A stretch of 60,476 bases of DNA from Saccharofermentans sp. (GCA_024403715.1 JAKSRJ010000013.1:1-60476), one strand, 5' to 3'. Shown: positions 17,269 through 26,979, numbered from the stretch's first letter. The notes: generated from the sequence alone by a model not told the origin. Made by a program: numbers and translations.

Positions 17269-17961
17269 TTATATTAGTAGTGATGAAGCATATTCATCTA
17301 TACTTTGAAGTGCTTCTCCACCTAATTTCTTCTCTATCATGGCTCTTCCCTCCATGAGGTTTTGAGCCCTAGTTGTAGTATTGTGATAATCAGAACCTAG
17401 AATAACATTATCTAAGCTCTCTATCAACTTTAAGACCTTACCACGACGCATAAAAGACAATAAATCTTCGCAGTTAAACTGATATATAAAATCTAAGTCT
17501 AAAATATCGTCTAGTGTATCTTTATCCTTCTGATAAGGGATGAATCTCTCTACATGAGCTAGTATTGGCTTTAACCCCAAGTCTCTAACTCTTATAAGTT
17601 CATCTCTCTCCTTAGATGACCACTGCTTAAATGGCATCTCGATTAGAATTAAATCAGTTCCCTTAATAGTAAAATCCCGAATATTGTCCCACTCTGACAT
17701 AGTCCTGGAGAATGCTACTTCAGCTCCAAGTCTTAAGTCGATGCCAAGCTTTTCTGCTTCAGGGAGAATACTGTTATATGCGATTTCTCGTTTTTCTAAG
17801 AAACTATCAGCCTTCATCTTATGAGCATAGAAGTGAGGTGTTGCTACCTGAATAGCTATACCCTGCTCTTTAGTAGCCTGAAGCATCTCTCTAGACATAT
17901 CTAAGTCTTTGCTACCGTCATCTATTCCTGGTAGCACATGTGAGTGGAAGTCGATTATCAT
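17269..17961 (-). CDS. cpsB: CpsB/YwqE-type PHP tyrosine-protein phosphatase
   Basis: A 230-residue PHP-domain protein. DFHSHVLPGIDDG at the start gives the first metal ligands, TPHFYAHK the next, GAEVAFSR and LAHVERFIPY the middle ones and GSDYHNTT the last. This is the manganese-dependent CpsB/CapC family, which removes phosphate from the CpsD tyrosine tail. Length is normal for the family (230-255). Its ATG overlaps the stop of the LCP gene by 4 nt, so production is tied to that of LCP and sortase upstream. Having the phosphatase and kinase on converging transcripts would let the two be set separately. Confidence 0.9.
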   Translation of the reverse strand: MIIDFHSHVLPGIDDGSKDLDMSREMLQATKEQGIAIQVATPHFYAHKMKADSFLEKREIAYNSILPEAEKLGIDLRLGAEVAFSRTMSEWDNIRDFTIKGTDLILIEMPFKQWSSKERDELIRVRDLGLKPILAHVERFIPYQKDKDTLDDILDLDFIYQFNCEDLLSFMRRGKVLKLIESLDNVILGSDYHNTTTRAQNLMEGRAMIEKKLGGEALQSIDEYASSLLI

Positions 17962-18980
17962 TCAGCCTCCACGTAGAAGAGGTCAATTACCATCTCCTGA
18001 AGAGCGTCTTCATCAATATAGAACTCATCGTATGTATTAGTCTGATAAGTACCAGAGAATGTATAGATGTTATTAAGCTGATATGTTCTGATGCTATAGA
18101 GTGTATCTGCATCTGCATCAGTAGTAAGACCGTCACCTGCAGCATCGTAGTAAGTCTGAAGTGTCTCACTATCAGTTCCGACCATAGTGTCAAAGAGCTG
18201 CTGCATAACAAATGCAGCGCGGCTCATACGGCCCTGGTTACTACCTGTCTGAGTGATGTCTCTGTAGCGGAATAGTCTCTCTGCCTGCTCTGGTGTGAGA
18301 ACTACAGTTGCCCCTTCCACGAACGCTGGGTCAATAAACGACAAGTTCTCATCAAATGTTACTGGGAGTCCACCCATAGCTTCTACTACATTACGCATAC
18401 CATCGAGTGTAAGAGAGCAGTAGTAATCGATGCCTACGCCATAGAGAAGACTAGATACTTTGCTCTTCATAAGCATACAGCTTCTTGTTGGGCTGTCAGC
18501 GAATGAATACTGTAAACAAAGCTGCATGTCGCCAGAATAAAGATAGTTTCTATCATGGTCGTATACATCTACTGGGGACCATGTATCACGGTTAACTTCT
18601 AGAATATCTAATGTATTATTCTCGTTATCTAGAATAAATAGCATGATGGTATCAGCTCTACAACCATTACCAATTAACTCAGAGCTCTCATAATCAGAAT
18701 TTTGATCAACACCCATAAACAGAAGTGTAGTTAGATGGTGATTAGGATAGTAAGTAACTCCATTATATACGACTGAGTCGCCCCAGTTATCGTAATCAGC
18801 TTCCACTGTAGTAGATGTAGGTATTGTGTATCCTGTTTCTACCACCTGTGTCTCTTCGATAAGTGATGCTGATGGTGTCGAAAGTAGTGCTACTACTACA
18901 CCACCTACAATAGCAATGATGCCAAGGATTAATACTACGACAATTATTTTTGCCTTATTATTAGTAGTCTTAGTTGCCAT
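17958..18980 (-). CDS. LytR-CpsA-Psr (LCP) family glycopolymer transferase
   Basis: A 340-residue protein with a short cytoplasmic start, one membrane span (about residues 12-34) and an extracellular LCP domain. LLFMGVDQNSDY, NGCRADTIMLFIL and ILEVNRDTWSP carry the Asp and Arg residues that bind the polyprenyl pyrophosphate and metal. LCP enzymes move undecaprenyl-linked polymers onto peptidoglycan, so this one probably attaches the polysaccharide made by the locus to the wall. The middle DMQLCLQYSFADSPTRS segment replaces the usual INAAYAYGG stretch but keeps the layout. Its ATG shares a base with the sortase stop. Cys residues are present in the extracellular part. Confidence 0.85.
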   Translation of the reverse strand: MATKTTNNKAKIIVVVLILGIIAIVGGVVVALLSTPSASLIEETQVVETGYTIPTSTTVEADYDNWGDSVVYNGVTYYPNHHLTTLLFMGVDQNSDYESSELIGNGCRADTIMLFILDNENNTLDILEVNRDTWSPVDVYDHDRNYLYSGDMQLCLQYSFADSPTRSCMLMKSKVSSLLYGVGIDYYCSLTLDGMRNVVEAMGGLPVTFDENLSFIDPAFVEGATVVLTPEQAERLFRYRDITQTGSNQGRMSRAAFVMQQLFDTMVGTDSETLQTYYDAAGDGLTTDADADTLYSIRTYQLNNIYTFSGTYQTNTYDEFYIDEDALQEMVIDLFYVEAE

Positions 18981-19783
18981 TAATCCTCCTGAAGAACAGC
19001 TAATACTAAGAAGCGCTGTGAGGAGTTACCGTTACAAGTGCTTAACACGAGGATATGATCTTCAGCTGGGTTAACTTCTACGTCATCAGCAAAAATATTG
19101 TTGAGATTACGCATATCATTAATGTGATTAATAAATGCCTCTGCCCCCTCTACAGTTGTGATTTCATACTCATAAGAAATTAGTGCATTTGTGTAAGTTA
19201 CAGCAGCAAAGATAGTGTAGTGTAGCTCATCAGTTGGCGTATAGATTGTGATGTCACGATTAGCATCAAAGTAGTCCTGTTCACGATAGTGACGGAGAGA
19301 ACCGAACATGTAACCTTCACCACGCATGTTATGTCGGTATACGACAGTAACAGGGTCCATAAAGTCGTGACGAGCAAAGCCTTCTGTAAAGATAGAACCA
19401 GCAGAGCTTACTTGATCGTCGAATGTGTGGTTAAGATAGTACTGATAGTCATCTCTGTGTTGTAATACTGGATAGGATACAGCGCCACCAGCTGTCTCAA
19501 TCCAAGCATAAATCTCAGGGTTAATTCTCTGAAGCTCTACGAAGTTTATTGGAGAATCGTAAACAACCTCCATGGATGGATATGTCTCTTCTGGAATAAT
19601 AGCCTCAGTTGATTCTGTAGGCTCAGTTAATACTGGAGCCGTTGTCTCATGTGCGATATCTCTTAAGACATCATATGAACGCTCTGCTTGAATTCTCTTT
19701 GTTATTGTATATGCAATAACACCAAGTGCTACTAAGCATATTAGAAGTAGTACACATAGTATTGCTTTACGCTTTTTACTCAT
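18980..19783 (-). CDS. srtB: Class B sortase
   Basis: A 267-residue membrane-anchored cysteine transpeptidase. One N-terminal span (about residues 7-26) is followed by a Thr/Glu/Pro-rich linker and the sortase barrel. The catalytic residues are His151 (VVYRHNM), Cys250 (LVLSTC) and Arg257 (SSQRFLV). INPEIYAWIETAGGAVSYPV and the long helix before the last strands point to class B. In clostridia this class recognises (S/P)PxTG, which the SPATG tail of the protein at 15103 fits. GGGGA lies 7 nt before the ATG. It opens a coupled set with LCP and CpsB, an arrangement that joins protein sorting to polymer attachment. Confidence 0.9.
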   Translation of the reverse strand: MSKKRKAILCVLLLICLVALGVIAYTITKRIQAERSYDVLRDIAHETTAPVLTEPTESTEAIIPEETYPSMEVVYDSPINFVELQRINPEIYAWIETAGGAVSYPVLQHRDDYQYYLNHTFDDQVSSAGSIFTEGFARHDFMDPVTVVYRHNMRGEGYMFGSLRHYREQDYFDANRDITIYTPTDELHYTIFAAVTYTNALISYEYEITTVEGAEAFINHINDMRNLNNIFADDVEVNPAEDHILVLSTCNGNSSQRFLVLAVLQED

Positions 19784-19822
19784 TTACATTTCCCCGTAAA
19801 ATATACAAAATCTAACTACCAA

Positions 19823-19987
19823 TTATACCATTAAACCTTGTAATACCGAGCTTCTATGAGTAATCAAATCCACCAATTTATAAGATGCTTCACGAGGCAA
19901 ATACGATGCTTTACACATAATGATTAAATCGTCTACCTGTGACAAAAGTTTTGCAATTTTCTTCATGTATTCAGCTATAGCATTCAT
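19823..19987 (-). CDS. Possible small protein, 54 residues
   Basis: The 234-bp gap between the giant surface gene and the sortase gene carries a complete 54-codon frame. The product starts MNAIAEYMKKIAKLLSQVDD and ends SSVLQGLMV. It is soluble, largely helical in appearance, with alternating hydrophobic positions and a single Cys. AAGGGTG stands 12 nt before the ATG, a distant ribosome site. It is on the same strand as its neighbours, 30 nt after the giant gene and 39 nt before the sortase start. I do not recognise the family. It could also be a chance frame in a regulatory gap, but the amino acid composition is protein-like. Confidence 0.45.
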   Translation of the reverse strand: MNAIAEYMKKIAKLLSQVDDLIIMCKASYLPREASYKLVDLITHRSSVLQGLMV

Positions 19988-20017
19988 AATGGTAGATTAC
20001 ACCCTTACAGGTATATT

Positions 20018-23000
20018 TTATCTCACTATAAAGTAATAACGGACCGGATCGCTAAGTACATTACCACCAGAAGACCTTGAGATCATAGCGCTAATATAAT
20101 AACTACCTGAATCAGTCACTGGTACAGTTACACGAGTACTATTATTAGTAAAATCAGTTATAGTTGTACTCCAACCAGTATATGTACCTGTCTGCTGATT
20201 AAATAGCAGGATATCTACACTGTATCCGTCTGGAATATTCAAATATCTAACATCTACTGGAACACTAGTCGTGCCAGTATATACATGACTCTCATTATTG
20301 ACACCATTGATTCTAAGAGATGGTGCTTGAACCCCTAGATTATTAAATGTCCAAACTGCACTAGCTGCTGCATATCCGTTAAGAGGTGCCATTCCAGATT
20401 TTGATGCAGATACATACCATGTAGCATTAAATGCGAGCTTATCTTCTATGAATGCATCAGAATTCAAAGTAATCCTTAGTGTACTATAAGTACGTAATCC
20501 ACCAAGAGGGATAATGAACTGACCATTCTCATTCATAGGATAGTTTCTTGTTGCCTGACCATCGTAAATAGTAAGACTTAAATCGCTAGGTACTATAGAA
20601 GTATCTGTAGCAGTTAATACAAGAGATGTATTACGTCTATCCCAGATAGATGCCACACCGCTAGATGGTGTATAAGTACAACTAGCTGTTAGTGAATTAC
20701 CAGGAATAGTTGAAGTACCAGGATTGATAGTAAACGAAGCCACATCAACCAGATTTGCAGTTACAGTTGTATTTGCTAATTCTGGTACTTCCTGATCATT
20801 AGGATTAGGTGTCATGCTAAGAGTTACAGATAAGCTGCTACTAAGTCTGCTATCATCTGCTACATCTGAAAAATCAACTATGAGCTGATATGTGAAGTGG
20901 TCTTCGTCAGTAATAGCTGCTACCGTTCTTTCTCCATCAACATGTCCACCCATTCGTACAAATGAGCTTACTGGTAGAGTTGATATTGGTGAAGCGACAT
21001 TGTAGTACCAGTAGCTTCCGTCACTTTCTCTTAAAATTAGCGTAGTGCCTACTGGCAATGATTTACCAAATACAAAACTCTGATTTATATAATCTCCAAC
21101 GCGACAATCACTTACTACAAATCTTGCAGTAAATGCAGAATCAGTACTTATAGTTGCACTGGTATTTGTAAACGGTGTGAATACTTCACCTTCTGTGATG
21201 TAAGAATCAACAGTACAATCCTTAACAGCACCTGTAATATAAATATCGATTCTATGATTTCTAAAATCTGCAGGTAAGACTATTGTATGGTTATGAGTCT
21301 GGTCTGTAAGACTATCCTGAATAATAACATCACTTCTTGGTTCACCATCGACAGTTACTGTTACACTATATCCATCGTAGTGGTAACCATCTTCGAGATT
21401 AATCGTAAAATGAGTCATGTCTGTTACATCACTATTAAGACCTGTCTCAGGATGGAGAACTACAGTATTGCCACCTTCATAAAGATATACTTCTGATCGA
21501 CTGCTATCTGACTCGATATGGTCACGATCGGCCATATTTCTCGCATAGAAGATATAGTAGCTACCTGCACTTAAGCTCGGATAGCTATTGTTCTCAGACC
21601 AATTCGATGGGCTTCCTGATCCTTCTGCCATACAGTATTCGACACTTGCTCCAGCAGAAGGAGTACTATTAACCGTAACAGATAAATCAGTATTTAGATT
21701 AATAGTTGGAGAGCTTGGCGGACTAGGCCACTTAATTCTTCTTATCTCATAGCTACATGAGATAGAATTCTCGCTATCAATTACAACGCTAGCTGTATAA
21801 TTTCCAGCGTGAACAGGGACTGTAGAAGGAATAAACGTATCATCGATATCATCTCTACTATCCCATTCGCTATTAGGAGCCAAATAGTAAGTAATACCTA
21901 GATTATGTGCTCCCGCCCATTCATCAGAATATATGATTCTAGCAGGATGCTCATTACCATCAAAATCAACGCTTTCTGCAGTAATACTTGCTGTAGCCGT
22001 ATGACCACATTCAGTACAAGTCTGAGTAATTACGTTATCATTTGCTGTCAATACACAGTTTTCATGAGTACAGAGCTCCCATTGAGCATAGAGGGTAATA
22101 CGAGTACCGTTTTCTCGCGTAAATGGTGGATTAATTAACCACTCGTTAGAATATCTGGTACCAGTACCTTCACGATTAAGTGTCCAACCTAAGAATCTAT
22201 AACCAGGAACAGAGTAACCATTAGGATTAAGGCGATTTGTTCCAAGAATAGTAACACTTTGTGATTCCATCGTACCACTACAAGGAACTCCTGCAGGTGC
22301 ATTAGACTCATAGTCAATATAGTAAACAATCTTTTGCCATATAGCGTAGAGAGTCAAAGTTTGTCTATCGCCTGTAGCATCAGGATTATCTCTCCATGGG
22401 CTGTCTCTTCCTGGCTCAGGATTATCCAAGTAGTTATAACTTGAACCTACTTCAAATCTGATTCCAAGACCATCTGGCTGAGTATCCCATCCTAACAACT
22501 GATAACCTTCATGCACATAAATATTCTGCACAATTGTAAAGTCATCAGTATCATCACTAATCTCATACTGGAACTGCTTATAATTACCGGTTCCTTCAAA
22601 GTTTTCAAAATAACTTACGGTAAAGTATTCATGTTCTGGGCTGTTATTAAATCTGAAATCATGGAAGTAGTCATTAGCTGGATCTATAATATTTACTGTA
22701 ATCGGTGCGTCAAAGTGAGGATTGTCCATAGTTCCATATACACTTACCTGTCCACCCTCTACCAAAATTGAAGTTCCAAGGTGTACATTACATGCAGGAT
22801 TACCCTGGCCATCGTAACCTTTGTCACCAAAGATTTCTACAATACCACCTTGCATAAACATACCATTAGCCTCTGGATTCGAAGCTCTATTATCACTTTC
22901 CTCCAAGCAATAAATCTGAAGGTTAACCTTATCGTTATCTGTTCCACCATTACCAACTACATGATTAAGGTAGAATCCTCCACCGACACCATTCTCAGCT

Positions 23001-25633
23001 GTGTTATTTGATACAGTAGGACATGTCGCATGGACTTGATCACTAATATGGTTAGCATGACCTTCATGTCCTGGTCCAAGGTAATTGCCATCATAAGATA
23101 TAGGTGTACCTGGATGGATAACATTAATACCCATAATGAAATCAATTTTCTGGTTTGTTGTACTCTCGACAGCAATACCGCCACCATTTTGGTTTGCATA
23201 ATTGCCGCTAAAAGAACCACTTAAGAAATCAATCAAAGTCGGATTGTTATTAGCTGATACATACAATCCTCCGCCGTTGCCGTGTAAAGCGTTATTTCCA
23301 TCTACTGAACCACCATACATAGTGATAGTACCTTCGTTAACACATATACCACCACCATTATATTCAGCGCTATTATCGCTAATACTTCCGTTCAAAATAC
23401 TAACTGAAGCATTCTCTAGATAAATTCCACCACCATTGTTAGTTGCAGAATTACCACTTATATCACCACCGTTGATTCTGAATTGAACATTGGCTCCAGA
23501 AGCACTCTTAATACAAACACCACCACCATCAGCAGTTACAGGAGGGTTCGCACTAGCATTACCGATTGCACTACAGCCAGTAATGGAACCACCTGACATA
23601 GTAAATGTACCACCCGTCATATAGACGGCGCCACCTTGCACCGCAGTACAGTTTTCAATAGAACCACCCGTTATTTCAGACAGACCATTTGGGTCCTTCA
23701 TCCATACTGCTCCACCAACATTGTGAACATAGTAAATAGGAATTGGAAGTCCCTCAACATTCATCGAACCACCAGAGACATTTACATCATGTATAGTTCC
23801 ACCACTCATATTAAATGTACAAGGAATAATATTGCCTTTCGAATCTTTGGCTCCACCTACCTCCATTACGAATTGAGCGCAAATATTACCACCATCAATA
23901 TCAATTTCAGCATAGCCATTAATGCCATTTTTACCTCTCGTTGTACCTCCGCCTATAGAACCACTTAAGATAGTCGGATATATATCTGGATTGTCAGGGG
24001 CATGAGTAATACTAATAATCGCATTACCGCCTTGATTTCCACTTTGATTACCAGAAAAGCCTCCACCAATAGCTACACTATTGATATCCCCATGTTGATT
24101 AGTCAACGCACGAACATAAGAATTTCCACTGATAGTTATATAACCAGATCCACCAGTCGCATTTCCTGAGCTACCGCCACCGATAGCTGTACCACCATTA
24201 CTTTGAGCAAATACTGTGCCTCCTGTGATGGATACGACAGCAGTAGCCGCATTCGTTTTAACGCAAGATCCACTTCCAATAGCTGTACTAGGAACATATA
24301 CACCTGTTCCCTGAACACTGTTGTTATATGCGTATACCTCACCACCAGTTATCGATACTACACCTATTCCACCAGCTTGATTATATCCACCACCACCACC
24401 GATAGCAGCTGCAGTACTGTTAGAAATAGATGTAACTGTACCGCCATTGATAGTAATGAAACTTAAATTACGAGAGCCCAAAGCATGAGTTACTCTAACA
24501 GCATCTCCTGACAGATTGGCCCAATTATCATTTTTATACTTAGGTACACCTACATATACATCTCCGCCATCGATATAAATATTAGAAAAGCCATAATAAG
24601 TATCATTACGAGCATTATTACTCGTTACGTTCCAAGAACCATCAATATATAATGCCATCTTATCATCGCCACCGAAGATTGATGTATTATTAAATAGACT
24701 ATCTATTAAACACGTTAAAGTAATACTTCCAGGATTACTGGAATCATAATTATTTATTACTAATCTTCCATCATTTTGATCTCTTTTTTGGGTAATAACA
24801 CTCATTTCAGATGTAGCTGGAAACAGATTTTTGTTTATCAGATTCTTCGCCCAAGTTACAGACCAAAAATGTGAAAATCTATTATCACCCTTTAATAAGA
24901 CAGTAAAATCATTGCCGTACTTAGGATTGAATGCGACTGGTGACTGATCAGCGTAACCACCACGTGTATGGTACTCGTCTATTTTCACAGCAGATGTATT
25001 ATAGCTACTCCACAGATTATCAAATACGAAAGTGATATCTGTTGCTGCGTTTGGATCACCAGAAGCTACCCCGTCACCAACAACATAAATTCTGTGATTA
25101 GTAGGCTTTCTTCCCTGAAATTCCGCAGCATCAATAGGCCATGCAGCATTAATTTCTTCAACATTTGTATTATTGGTGATGTAATCACGCCACAATTGCC
25201 CGTTATATGTAACAGGAGCGTATACAGGAAGTCTCAGTTCAATTGTGTCTGGAGCTACTGGAGTTTCTGGATTCTCTTGATTTTCTGGATCTTCTGGAGC
25301 TTCTGGATTGACATGGAATACTCCTGCACTTGCAGGACTATTAGATTGATAAATATAGAACTGCTTGCCTGCATATTCAGGACTATCTATATTACCTGTT
25401 ATTGTTTTAATTTCATAAGTTCCATCAGCATATATCTCATAGAAAGAACCACGGAAATCCTTACCATTAACCAATACGTCACCAGCAGCCAAATCAAAGT
25501 AAATATACTGATTAGTATCACCTAATGTATAATCCTCTGCCTTCGCAGAGCCAATCCAAGGTAATACCGATATTAATAACATCGGCAGAAGAGCTGCTAA
25601 GAAAATATATAGCTTTTTCTTATCCTTAAACAT
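20018..25633 (-). CDS. Giant beta-helix surface protein with InlB-like repeats
   Basis: A 1871-residue exported protein. A signal peptide (KDKKKLYIFLAALL, cleavage near SAKA) is followed by a small domain and an acidic Pro-rich linker PEAPEDPENQENPETPVAP at about 108-127. Residues 390-900 are a right-handed beta-helix rich in GGG[IV]Y turns (NNGGGIYLENAS, YNGGGICVNEG, GNGGGLYVS), as in Pmp-like adhesins. Two InlB/Listeria-Bacteroides repeats follow at about 1005-1185 (YQLLGWDTQPDG, YRFLGWTLNREG), then a Cys-bearing CTHENC...CTEC strip and an MBG-like domain (1205-1290). The last 570 residues look like several Ig-like domains. There is no sorting signal or C-terminal span (ends DPVRYYFIVR), so retention must use another route. 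Probably a structural matrix or adhesion protein; partner unknown. Confidence 0.85.
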   Translation of the reverse strand: MFKDKKKLYIFLAALLPMLLISVLPWIGSAKAEDYTLGDTNQYIYFDLAAGDVLVNGKDFRGSFYEIYADGTYEIKTITGNIDSPEYAGKQFYIYQSNSPASAGVFHVNPEAPEDPENQENPETPVAPDTIELRLPVYAPVTYNGQLWRDYITNNTNVEEINAAWPIDAAEFQGRKPTNHRIYVVGDGVASGDPNAATDITFVFDNLWSSYNTSAVKIDEYHTRGGYADQSPVAFNPKYGNDFTVLLKGDNRFSHFWSVTWAKNLINKNLFPATSEMSVITQKRDQNDGRLVINNYDSSNPGSITLTCLIDSLFNNTSIFGGDDKMALYIDGSWNVTSNNARNDTYYGFSNIYIDGGDVYVGVPKYKNDNWANLSGDAVRVTHALGSRNLSFITINGGTVTSISNSTAAAIGGGGGYNQAGGIGVVSITGGEVYAYNNSVQGTGVYVPSTAIGSGSCVKTNAATAVVSITGGTVFAQSNGGTAIGGGSSGNATGGSGYITISGNSYVRALTNQHGDINSVAIGGGFSGNQSGNQGGNAIISITHAPDNPDIYPTILSGSIGGGTTRGKNGINGYAEIDIDGGNICAQFVMEVGGAKDSKGNIIPCTFNMSGGTIHDVNVSGGSMNVEGLPIPIYYVHNVGGAVWMKDPNGLSEITGGSIENCTAVQGGAVYMTGGTFTMSGGSITGCSAIGNASANPPVTADGGGVCIKSASGANVQFRINGGDISGNSATNNGGGIYLENASVSILNGSISDNSAEYNGGGICVNEGTITMYGGSVDGNNALHGNGGGLYVSANNNPTLIDFLSGSFSGNYANQNGGGIAVESTTNQKIDFIMGINVIHPGTPISYDGNYLGPGHEGHANHISDQVHATCPTVSNNTAENGVGGGFYLNHVVGNGGTDNDKVNLQIYCLEESDNRASNPEANGMFMQGGIVEIFGDKGYDGQGNPACNVHLGTSILVEGGQVSVYGTMDNPHFDAPITVNIIDPANDYFHDFRFNNSPEHEYFTVSYFENFEGTGNYKQFQYEISDDTDDFTIVQNIYVHEGYQLLGWDTQPDGLGIRFEVGSSYNYLDNPEPGRDSPWRDNPDATGDRQTLTLYAIWQKIVYYIDYESNAPAGVPCSGTMESQSVTILGTNRLNPNGYSVPGYRFLGWTLNREGTGTRYSNEWLINPPFTRENGTRITLYAQWELCTHENCVLTANDNVITQTCTECGHTATASITAESVDFDGNEHPARIIYSDEWAGAHNLGITYYLAPNSEWDSRDDIDDTFIPSTVPVHAGNYTASVVIDSENSISCSYEIRRIKWPSPPSSPTINLNTDLSVTVNSTPSAGASVEYCMAEGSGSPSNWSENNSYPSLSAGSYYIFYARNMADRDHIESDSSRSEVYLYEGGNTVVLHPETGLNSDVTDMTHFTINLEDGYHYDGYSVTVTVDGEPRSDVIIQDSLTDQTHNHTIVLPADFRNHRIDIYITGAVKDCTVDSYITEGEVFTPFTNTSATISTDSAFTARFVVSDCRVGDYINQSFVFGKSLPVGTTLILRESDGSYWYYNVASPISTLPVSSFVRMGGHVDGERTVAAITDEDHFTYQLIVDFSDVADDSRLSSSLSVTLSMTPNPNDQEVPELANTTVTANLVDVASFTINPGTSTIPGNSLTASCTYTPSSGVASIWDRRNTSLVLTATDTSIVPSDLSLTIYDGQATRNYPMNENGQFIIPLGGLRTYSTLRITLNSDAFIEDKLAFNATWYVSASKSGMAPLNGYAAASAVWTFNNLGVQAPSLRINGVNNESHVYTGTTSVPVDVRYLNIPDGYSVDILLFNQQTGTYTGWSTTITDFTNNSTRVTVPVTDSGSYYISAMISRSSGGNVLSDPVRYYFIVR

Positions 25634-25647
25634 CTACACTCCCCTAA

Positions 25648-26418
25648 TTAACCTGGACTTCTTACTTCTGCTTCAACTGATGTACCACTACTAACAATAA
25701 ACTGCTCAACACTTACACCACTACCAAAGAATCTATAAGCATGAGACGAATATCCATTATCAGCAAAACTCACACTATCAGTAAATGCAGCGCCTACATT
25801 TACCCCTCTCATAACTACATCCGTATTATCAGGAATAACGCTATTAGGAGGAGTAATTGTAACCGCACCGCTATAACCTTGTGCCCATACAGTTAGAATT
25901 ACAAACTCTGTGTTACTAGTGTCGAGATAGTAGTAAAGATGACTTTCTGCTTCTGGAATAACAATAGTTGCTGTTAATTCCTGGTGGTAACCTCCATTAC
26001 CTGTGGCTGTAATGGTATAGGTGTTACCTGGGGTAAGATCACTTATAGTAATGGTATCGTCATTAGTACTACCGCTAACCAATACACCTTCACTATAATA
26101 TATCAAGTCATTAGCGTCATTAATCTCAACCGTATAATTAATATCAACCTCAGAATAACGAAGTGCATCTGCGTGATTGCTTAATGTAAAACTTACTACT
26201 GTACTTCCCGCAGCCAGAGTATGCTGATTGCCGTCTAAGAGGTCGCTTGTAAAATAGAACTCCTTCATAACTGCAGAACCATTTCCTTCTACCGACCTAA
26301 CATACTTGGCATAAACAACACCAATAACTAATAAAGCGCAAAGGAACATAACAACACCAACAATTGTTGCCGTTCTCCTCTTGTCACCAAAAACAAAGTT
26401 TTGCACTTTATTAAGCAA
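25648..26418 (-). CDS. Exported protein with SipW-type leader
   Basis: A 256-residue protein with a basic start (FGDKRRTAT), one span at about 18-37 and then VVYAKYVRSVEGNGSAVMKEFYF. AKY followed by a Ser/Gly strip and an aromatic-hydrophobic strand resembles the leader junction of TasA and camelysin proteins, which are cut by SipW-type peptidases. The mature part has two beta domains: one with NYTVEINDAND and DLTPGNTYTITATG (fibronectin-III-like), and one with ILTVWAQGYSGAVTITPP. The stop is 14 nt before the giant gene, so the two are probably made together. The match to SipW substrates is weaker than for the genes at 26431 and 28916. It may anchor or nucleate the fibre. Confidence 0.7.
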   Translation of the reverse strand: MLNKVQNFVFGDKRRTATIVGVVMFLCALLVIGVVYAKYVRSVEGNGSAVMKEFYFTSDLLDGNQHTLAAGSTVVSFTLSNHADALRYSEVDINYTVEINDANDLIYYSEGVLVSGSTNDDTITISDLTPGNTYTITATGNGGYHQELTATIVIPEAESHLYYYLDTSNTEFVILTVWAQGYSGAVTITPPNSVIPDNTDVVMRGVNVGAAFTDSVSFADNGYSSHAYRFFGSGVSVEQFIVSSGTSVEAEVRSPG

Positions 26419-26430
26419 TGCTATTTCTCC

Positions 26431-26979
26431 TTAATCTATCTGTGTCGCAGTTACGTTTACTATCAGATAATCTACCATTCCACGATACCGTAAATTACTA
26501 TCAGGCGTGTTCTCATCTTCTGGAACATATAAGAACAAACCATATTGAGCGCCATCTTCACTCGCAGGATCGTAAGTAAAAGTAGTAACGCCATCACTAT
26601 CAATATAATCATCGCCGCTCTTTTGTCTTAATTCAAACTGGAGTGGGACTATATTTTGATACTGATTATCTATAGTTACACTGCACGCTACCGCTACTTC
26701 ACAGTCGCTATTAACACTAATATCAGCGACAAATCGACCTTCATCAGACGGAGCTAGCGATATCAATATAGGTTCTGTTAATACGCCTTCTCCCAAAACA
26801 TCAAACTTAGCTACGCGAGAATAGTCGTTCGCGCTACCGGTGGATGTGTATTTCGCGAAAAGGCCAGAGACGATGCTTGTAGTAATTAACACCGCACAAA
26901 CAAGCCCCGCTACTACACGGTAAACGAGAATTATGAGCTTATCTTCTCTTTTACTCTTCCTCATCCTTACCTTCTGCAT
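26431..26979 (-). CDS. TasA/camelysin-like SipW-dependent protein
   Basis: A 182-residue protein. After a basic start there is a hydrophobic stretch and TTSIVSGLFAKYTSTGSAND, followed by YSRVAKFDV. This Gly-x-x-Ala-Lys-Tyr junction with Arg-Val-Ala-Lys-Phe is the hallmark of SipW-dependent leaders. The mature part is a beta protein with DCEVAVACSVTID and ends VNVTATQID, nearly the same ending as the protein at 28916 (VTATVTQID). TasA-type proteins form fibres in the biofilm matrix of Bacillus; that role here is inference. The gene overlaps the end of the preceding signal peptidase gene by 29 nt, so processing enzyme and substrate are translationally linked. Confidence 0.82.
   Translation of the reverse strand: MQKVRMRKSKREDKLIILVYRVVAGLVCAVLITTSIVSGLFAKYTSTGSANDYSRVAKFDVLGEGVLTEPILISLAPSDEGRFVADISVNSDCEVAVACSVTIDNQYQNIVPLQFELRQKSGDDYIDSDGVTTFTYDPASEDGAQYGLFLYVPEDENTPDSNLRYRGMVDYLIVNVTATQID

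Noticed and set aside
23636..23968. Plus-strand 110-codon open frame opposite the beta-helix region
   Set aside because: Antisense to repetitive GGG[IV]Y coding sequence, which naturally leaves the opposite frame open.
24968..25525. Plus-strand 185-codon open frame opposite the giant surface gene
   Set aside because: It is a shadow of the long minus-strand gene: composition is unlike protein (Ile/Cys/Tyr-rich), it has no ribosome site and no recognisable motif.
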